DNA from: XYB2-FULL-45-11 sp964355525
Lineage (GTDB): Bacteria > Patescibacteriota > Patescibacteriia > UBA9934 > GWF2-40-263
Assembly: GCA_964355525.1 (NCBI GenBank)
Contig: CAYHDY010000057.1
Location: forward strand, 1-5,642
DNA: 5,642 nucleotides
Reading direction: 5' to 3'
Shown here: in pieces, positions 1-4,511 of the stretch
How positions within the stretch are numbered: the stretch's first letter is position 1
How the letters are laid out: each line of letters begins with the position of its first letter
Position numbers and translations under genes: made by a program
The notes under the pieces: model-generated
Told to the model about the DNA's origin: nothing
Databases searched by the model: none
What the model saw: the letters and a program-made list of their open reading frames with translations, nothing else

Positions 1-321
1 TTAAGCGCTAATTTTTTCGATGCGAATTTTTGTGAAGGGTTGTCGATGACCGACGTTGCGACGGTATCGAGACTTCGACTTGTACTTGATGATGGAAACT
101 TTTTCCGATCGTCCTTGTTCAAGTACACTCGCTGAAATTTTAGCGCCAGAAACCAACGGGGTTCCAACTTTCACGTCAGATCCTTCTTCGTCGGAAATAA
201 GCAATGCATCCATTTCAAAAACAGCACCTGGTTCAAGCTCGAGTTTCTCGATCTTGAATTCCATGCCCTCTTTGACGATGAATTGTTTTCCTCCGGTTTG
301 GACCACAGCAATCAATGCCAT
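1..321 (-). CDS. rplU: 50S ribosomal protein L21
   Basis: Large-subunit ribosomal protein L21, a 23S rRNA-binding component of the 50S particle. The 106-residue product is normal in length. It opens with the family's IAVVQTGGKQF strand (residues 4-14) and ends with the basic L21 signature KSRYRRNVGHRQPFTKI (83-99), both easily recognised. The TAA stop is at the window's first bases, so the gene is complete. I chose the ATG at 321 because homologues begin a few residues before TGGKQ. An in-frame ATG at 363 would add 14 residues (MRVDFDAGAAIYTD) not expected in L21. Neither start has a clear Shine-Dalgarno; a GGAG at 339-342 is about 17 nt from the chosen ATG. The gene has its own strong-looking promoter just upstream and is separated from the sugar transferase by 106 nt. 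rpmA (L27) usually follows rplU, but that would lie outside this window. Confidence 0.96.
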   Translation of the reverse strand: MALIAVVQTGGKQFIVKEGMEFKIEKLELEPGAVFEMDALLISDEEGSDVKVGTPLVSGAKISASVLEQGRSEKVSIIKYKSKSRYRRNVGHRQPFTKIRIEKISA

Positions 322-391
322 ATCAGTGTATATCGCGGCTCCGGCGTCAAAATCGACCCTCATGCCAGCGAAGTGAATAATTTATGTCGGA

Positions 392-420
392 ATGATACGG
401 GTTTTAGGCTTTTGTGTCAA
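392..420 (-). promoter_or_regulatory. sigma-70-type promoter for rplU
   Basis: On the minus strand a perfect -35 hexamer TTGACA (420-415) is followed by exactly 17 nt and a -10 TATCAT (397-392), five of six matches to TATAAT. The predicted start is an A near 385, giving a leader of about 64 nt before the ATG at 321, or about 22 nt before the alternative ATG at 363. The -35 begins 8 nt after the stop of the upstream sugar transferase. I saw no terminator between them, so read-through from the Clp operon may add to rplU expression. Confidence 0.8.
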
Positions 421-427
421 GAAATGC

Positions 428-1468
428 TTATTTCCTTATTTTTTCACGTTTGACGAAGAATGCAGCAGCTACAAGCATCAATCCTGCAAGTAAAATGAGG
501 ACGATCACTTTTTGTTTGCTTTGCAAAAACAATGTTGATGCGCCGAACATTCCGGAAATGAAAACATAGAACAACACGATTTGCGGTTGCGTCCATCCAA
601 GATCGAAGAGGCGATGATGCAAGTGTTTGCGATCGCCGACGAAAATTTGCTTGACGCCGCCTGCGCGAAATCTTCGCAGCACGATCCACATCACATCGAG
701 AAGCGGAATACCGAGAACGAGAAGCGCGGTTGCGAGTTTTCCGCCCGAGATCACCGCGAGCATGCCGAGGAGATATCCAACAAGAGTACTTCCGCCTTCA
801 CCAAGGAAAATCGATGCGGGATGAAAGTTCCAAAAGAGAAATCCGAGTTGTGCACCGAGAACAATCGCGGCGAGGAGTGCGACATCGGGTTGGAAGTAGG
901 AGACCGTGAGTGCGAGAAGCAGAACCATGAGTGATCCGATCGATGTCACGGATGTTGCGAGGCCGTCGAGACCGTCGAGAAACTTTGTTGTATACATGAC
1001 AATCATCAACCAAACAAAAACGATCACGTCGGATTGCAGATGTGAAAGATAAATTACACCACCGAACGGGTTCGTCAGTTTTTCGATATTCACACCAAAT
1101 GCGATCACGACGATACTCGCGATAAGTGGAGCGATGATGGCGTACTTCGGCGAAAGATCAAAACGATCGTCGATGTAACCACCGATCATCAGAACGAGAC
1201 CGCCGAGAAGGAACCCGATGTACTGTGCATATTCGATTGAACCCGAAACAAGCCATTTCGAAATGAGTAGTGAAACGATCACGGCAATAGCGACTGAGAG
1301 AAAAATCGCAATTCCGCCGAGACGCGGGATCGGATGCGTATGAACGTTTTTTGGATGATGCGGATGATCGACGATATGCCATTTCGTTGCAACGAATCGA
1401 ACAAGGACCGTTGCAAAAAACGAAATAAGAAATGCTGCGACACCGAAACTCAATAATAAACTCGTCAT
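428..1468 (-). CDS. GT4-family undecaprenyl-phosphate sugar-1-phosphate transferase (WecA/TagO/MraY superfamily)
   Basis: Integral membrane enzyme predicted to move a sugar-1-phosphate, probably GlcNAc-1-P, from a UDP-sugar to undecaprenyl phosphate, the first membrane step in cell-surface polysaccharide synthesis. At 346 residues it fits the family, with about 10-11 hydrophobic segments. Cytoplasmic motifs occur in order: PIPRLGG (46-52); GYIDDRFD with the Mg2+-site pair D100-D101 (97-104); KFLDGLDGLA with D165 and D168 (162-171); FWNFHPASIFLGEGGS (212-227); and RKHLHHRL with the HLHH metal/nucleotide-site histidines (280-287). Two deviations are visible: Lys at 162, where many homologues have Asn before the xxDGxDGLA motif, and GEGGS in place of GDxGS. 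The pattern fits the WecA/TagO-like branch better than MraY, but the sugar cannot be read from sequence. The ATG sits inside the Clp stop (ATGA), indicating translational coupling. The C-terminus ends in a basic tail, KREKIRK. Confidence 0.88.
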   Translation of the reverse strand: MTSLLLSFGVAAFLISFFATVLVRFVATKWHIVDHPHHPKNVHTHPIPRLGGIAIFLSVAIAVIVSLLISKWLVSGSIEYAQYIGFLLGGLVLMIGGYIDDRFDLSPKYAIIAPLIASIVVIAFGVNIEKLTNPFGGVIYLSHLQSDVIVFVWLMIVMYTTKFLDGLDGLATSVTSIGSLMVLLLALTVSYFQPDVALLAAIVLGAQLGFLFWNFHPASIFLGEGGSTLVGYLLGMLAVISGGKLATALLVLGIPLLDVMWIVLRRFRAGGVKQIFVGDRKHLHHRLFDLGWTQPQIVLFYVFISGMFGASTLFLQSKQKVIVLILLAGLMLVAAAFFVKREKIRK

Positions 1469-4062
1469 AATGCTTGTCCCTTTTGAATAGTCATAGCTCC
1501 CCCCGTATCAAGGACGATTGTATCACGTCGTTGTACCTTTCCCTCGAGCAGTGCATTCGCAATCGCATTATCAACTTCTTCTTGCACGACGCGACGAAGC
1601 GGACGCGCACCGAATTTTGGATCATACCCTTTGTGCGCAAGTTCAAGGACTTCCGCATCCGTAACTTGAAATCCGATTCCCTTTGCTTCGAGTCGTTTTG
1701 CAACTTGCGTAATCATCAACCGAGTAATCTCAACAATCTGTGATTCTTCAAGCGGCTTGAATACGATCACTCCGTCGAATCGATTCAAAAATTCCGGACG
1801 ATAGACCGTACGTAATTCTTCTTCAAGTAAATGTGTTTTGATTGCGTCCGTCGATTCACCTCTCGAAACAGCATCTTGAATGTATTGCGTGCCCGCATTC
1901 GATGTGGCGATGATAATCGTATTCGTGAAATCAATCACGCGTCCTGCCGCGTCCGTCACACGTCCATCATCCAGAATTTGCAAAAAGACATTCAAGATAT
2001 TCGGATCCGCTTTTTCAAGTTCATCGAGCAATACAACCGAGAACGGTCGTGTGCGAACGGCTTCCGAAAATAAACCACCCTGATTCGAACCGGGTGCACC
2101 GATCAATTTATCCATGCTGCGCGTATCTTGAAATTCCGACATGTCGACACGCACCATCATTTGTTCTGAACCGAAATAGGTCGCTGCAAGCGTTTTCGCA
2201 AGTTCTGTTTTTCCAACACCGGTCGAACCAAGAAATAAAAACGAAGCAATGGGTCGCGTTCCCGGTCGCACATCCGCACGCGCACGACGCAAAGCCGAAG
2301 CAACAGCTTTCACCGCTTCGTCTTGTCCGATGATACGTCCGTGCATTTCCGATTCGAGATTCAGCAACTTCATCTTTTCGTCTTCCGCAACACCTGTGAC
2401 AGGCACACCTGTCTTCGACGAAATGATTTTCGCGACATCTTCACCCGACACAAGGGCGTTCTCTCCGCGTGTTTTGAAAACTTGCAACGCAACTTCTCGC
2501 GCAATCTCGATCGCTTTTTTCGGCAAATACAGTTCATGCATGTAGCGATCCGAAAGTTTCACACATGATTCCACGGCACGATAACTGAAAATCACTTTTT
2601 GTGTGTATTCGATTCCACCAATCTTTGATTCAAGAACTTGAATCGCCGAACGCGTGTCTGGTTCCTGCACAAGCACTTTTTGAAAAATACGTCCGAGCAC
2701 AGAGCGTTCAATCGTTGTAGTGAAATCTTGCGGCGTTGTCGTTCCGATCGCGAATGTTCCGCTACGCGACAAAAAGTCGACGAGGAGCGTCGCAAGATCA
2801 TCACTCAATTGATGCAGATCAAGAAACGCGAGAACAATATTTCGTGATCGTGCAACTTCATCGAGCATGAGAAGGACGCGCTCTTGCGCTTCTTCTTCCG
2901 AAACTCCCGCAACAAGATGCGGGATTGAAATGCGGACCAAGCGTTTATCTTTCAAAATATCCGGCACGCGTTCCTCAACCATTAATCCCGCAATCCCCGA
3001 AAGAATGCTTCCCTTTCCCACACCGAGCGATCCAACGAGCACGGCACTTTCGCGTCCACCTTCAATCACACGAAAAATTTCATCGATTTCTTTCTCACGT
3101 CCGACGATCATTGGTAATCGTCCGTTCACGGCTGCCGTTGTGAGATCCTCTGAGAACGCGTCGAGTATCGGCGTCGCAACAGATGTCATCGATCGATTCA
3201 TCGCACCCGTTGGTTTTAACACAGCCGCTTTCTGAAATCGTTTATACTGCTCTTGAATTTTTTCATTGATGCGAATCCACTCCACCATATTCTCGAATTG
3301 TGCGACATCAATCCCCTGTTCATTCAACAGATCCTGCAAATATTCATCATGCCTATACGCTTCAAAAAATAATTCGAGAGCACTCACCACTTCACGTTCC
3401 TGAGCAAAGGCATTTCGAAATGCGAGCAACACGGATTCTTGTGCTGTTTCATTCAATCCGACCAATGTTCCAATTTGTCGCGTCGACAAACGTCGTCCGA
3501 GCGGATCTTTTATTTTTTCAAATGAAATTCCAAGCCGACCAAACACAACAGAGACAGATGCATCGTCGAGCGCGCCGATAAACAGATGCAACGGTTCGAT
3601 GAATACATGACCAAAACGCTCAGCAACAGAAAATGCTGATTGTAAACTTTTCATCGCCCCCGTATCAAAAAACGAAACGATGTCGATCACATCTTTTGAT
3701 TCACTCTCAACAGAAATCAATTCCGGGATCACCGAACCTCGCACGTGTTTTGGAATATAAACCAGATGACGGGCAAGTTCTGATTGATGTAAAAAAAGAA
3801 AACATCCAATAAGGACGGCACAGGAAAGTAAAAACATTCCGAAGGACGGCGTCAGAACTGTCGCAACATTGAAAACAAACCCGAATGTGAAAAACAAAAA
3901 TGCAAGACCAGACAAACACAAAGCTGCAAACACGATAAACAAAAATCCTCCGACAATGCGAGCTGCGGCCACCTTCGCGCTTTTCAACTCCATCGACGCT
4001 TGATCGAGTCCGCTGCCGAGCACATACGTCTTCTTTTCAATGAGGAATCCTTTTTGCAACAT
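1465..4062 (-). CDS. membrane-anchored ClpA/B/C-type AAA+ ATPase with degenerate first ATPase domain
   Basis: Hsp100-type double-ring ATPase of 865 residues. Order: basic N-terminus; two TM helices (about 36-60 and 74-92) placing the rest in the cytoplasm; ClpN-like repeat domain (about 127-262, with FGHVFIEPLHLFIGAL); NBD1 (about 305-550); NBD2 (about 565-860). NBD2 is intact: Walker A GSTGVGKT (612-619), Walker B VVLLDE (676-681), arginine finger R761 in FLNRFD, and sensor 2 GARPLRR (818-824). NBD1 is degraded: Walker A GSLGVGKG lacks the Ser/Thr after K350, the Walker B DE pair reads LD (414-415), and the KYRG pore loop is replaced by VSEE (387-390). The NBD2 GYVGY pore loop is deleted (GAPGSNQGG, 655-663). 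No M-domain and no IGF/VGF ClpP loop are seen. The start ATG is 1 nt after the upstream stop (TAATATG) with no SD, so coupling is likely; M24 is an alternative start. Databases would probably call it a Clp protease ATP-binding subunit, but a protease link is doubtful. Confidence 0.92.
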   Translation of the reverse strand: MLQKGFLIEKKTYVLGSGLDQASMELKSAKVAAARIVGGFLFIVFAALCLSGLAFLFFTFGFVFNVATVLTPSFGMFLLSCAVLIGCFLFLHQSELARHLVYIPKHVRGSVIPELISVESESKDVIDIVSFFDTGAMKSLQSAFSVAERFGHVFIEPLHLFIGALDDASVSVVFGRLGISFEKIKDPLGRRLSTRQIGTLVGLNETAQESVLLAFRNAFAQEREVVSALELFFEAYRHDEYLQDLLNEQGIDVAQFENMVEWIRINEKIQEQYKRFQKAAVLKPTGAMNRSMTSVATPILDAFSEDLTTAAVNGRLPMIVGREKEIDEIFRVIEGGRESAVLVGSLGVGKGSILSGIAGLMVEERVPDILKDKRLVRISIPHLVAGVSEEEAQERVLLMLDEVARSRNIVLAFLDLHQLSDDLATLLVDFLSRSGTFAIGTTTPQDFTTTIERSVLGRIFQKVLVQEPDTRSAIQVLESKIGGIEYTQKVIFSYRAVESCVKLSDRYMHELYLPKKAIEIAREVALQVFKTRGENALVSGEDVAKIISSKTGVPVTGVAEDEKMKLLNLESEMHGRIIGQDEAVKAVASALRRARADVRPGTRPIASFLFLGSTGVGKTELAKTLAATYFGSEQMMVRVDMSEFQDTRSMDKLIGAPGSNQGGLFSEAVRTRPFSVVLLDELEKADPNILNVFLQILDDGRVTDAAGRVIDFTNTIIIATSNAGTQYIQDAVSRGESTDAIKTHLLEEELRTVYRPEFLNRFDGVIVFKPLEESQIVEITRLMITQVAKRLEAKGIGFQVTDAEVLELAHKGYDPKFGARPLRRVVQEEVDNAIANALLEGKVQRRDTIVLDTGGAMTIQKGQAL
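1477..1483 (-). promoter_or_regulatory. Shine-Dalgarno-like site for the sugar transferase
   Basis: AAAGGGA on the minus strand lies inside the last codons of the Clp gene, 8 nt before the ATG at 1468. It is only a partial match to the anti-SD complement. Its spacing, together with the ATGA overlap, supports the chosen start and suggests the gene is translated by ribosomes finishing the Clp frame. Confidence 0.45.
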
Positions 4063-4063
4063 A

Positions 4064-4444
4064 TTATTTTACAAACATTCCAACGCCATGATAAAAAATC
4101 CCGACGATTGAAGCAGGTAAGACGCACACATACAAAACAAACAACGCGATCACGACGATCATCCATGCACCTGTTGCGATACCGCGAAAAAAAATCATCA
4201 CGGATCGAATAAAAAAACTGACGGTCCGACCAGTGAAGCCGGTCTCGCCATACATCGGCACAAATAAATTCTTCGCCCACAAAATCAACCCCGTTGTCTC
4301 TGCAGCATTTCGAACAGATCCCGCGCACCACATAGCTGCGCGTACAAGACCGATCGTGTACCACCAGACCGGCAAAAACAAAATCTCCCGAATCAAATCC
4401 GCAATCACAAATTTAATCATCAACCCGCTCGACATTGTTTTCAT
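4064..4444 (-). CDS. small membrane protein of unknown function, coupled to the Clp ATPase
   Basis: A 126-residue protein I cannot assign to a named family. It has a hydrophobic, Trp-rich N-terminal part (residues 12-40, with LPVWWY) and a polar middle. The sequence WAKNLFVPMYGETGFTGR (56-73) looks like a conserved motif that I associate, from memory, with uncharacterised Patescibacteria proteins. A hydrophobic helix follows at about 76-90, with a strong TM segment at about 93-118 and a short basic end. There is no cleavable signal peptide. Its stop is 1 nt from the Clp start, so the two are almost certainly co-transcribed and probably work together at the membrane. The ATG at 4444 lies only about 2 nt after the predicted transcription start, so the mRNA may be leaderless; M9 at 4420 is the other plausible start. 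Coding is supported by the tight fit between its neighbours and by the membrane-protein composition. Confidence 0.8.
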   Translation of the reverse strand: MKTMSSGLMIKFVIADLIREILFLPVWWYTIGLVRAAMWCAGSVRNAAETTGLILWAKNLFVPMYGETGFTGRTVSFFIRSVMIFFRGIATGAWMIVVIALFVLYVCVLPASIVGIFYHGVGMFVK

Positions 4445-4452
4445 ACCGTCTT

Positions 4453-4461
4453 ATTGTAACA
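4453..4461 (-). promoter_or_regulatory. extended -10 promoter for the membrane protein-Clp-transferase operon
   Basis: The minus strand reads TGTTACAAT: an extended -10 TG, one base, then TACAAT (five of six matches to TATAAT). No good -35 is seen at 16-18 nt, as expected for extended -10 promoters. The predicted start is near 4446, almost on the ATG at 4444. Confidence 0.5.
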
Positions 4462-4478
4462 CACGAATCGCAAACACT

Positions 4479-4507
4479 CGAAGATCCTTCGGCAAGCTCA
4501 GGATGAC
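4479..4507 (-). repeat. short dispersed-repeat element (CCTGAGCTTGCCGAAGG type) with hairpin
   Basis: Starting 4 nt after the tgt stop codon, the minus strand reads GTCATCCTGAGCTTGCC and then GAAGGATCTTCG. It contains a perfect 5-bp hairpin, CGAAG-GAT-CTTCG (4491-4479), and an alternative ATCCT/AGGAT pairing. I recall this motif as an interspersed repeat in many Patescibacteria and some other bacterial genomes. On the plus strand it gives the familiar spurious peptide FGKLRMT. No U-run follows, so it is not a standard intrinsic terminator, though it could slow 3' decay of tgt mRNA. Only one copy is in this window, so the repeat assignment rests on recall. Confidence 0.55.
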
Positions 4508-4511
4508 GCAT

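Noticed and set aside
322..363. 14-residue N-terminal extension of L21 from the ATG at 363
   Set aside because: Not expected in L21, which begins just before TGGKQ. Noted only as an alternative start because it lies about 22 nt after the predicted transcription start.
626..640. GCGATCGC octamer resembling the cyanobacterial HIP1 site
   Set aside because: Only one copy noticed, inside a coding region. GATC and CGATCG are common by composition here.
581..934. 117-aa plus-strand open frame opposite the sugar transferase
   Set aside because: Highly charged shadow frame in the antisense of a well-supported gene, with no recognisable motif.
2867..3235. 122-aa plus-strand open frame opposite the Clp ATPase
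   Set aside because: Shadow of NBD1 coding sequence. The minus-strand frame has clear Clp motifs.
4479..4491. CGAAG-GAT-CTTCG hairpin as a terminator of tgt
   Set aside because: Short stem with no following U-run, and embedded in the dispersed-repeat element.
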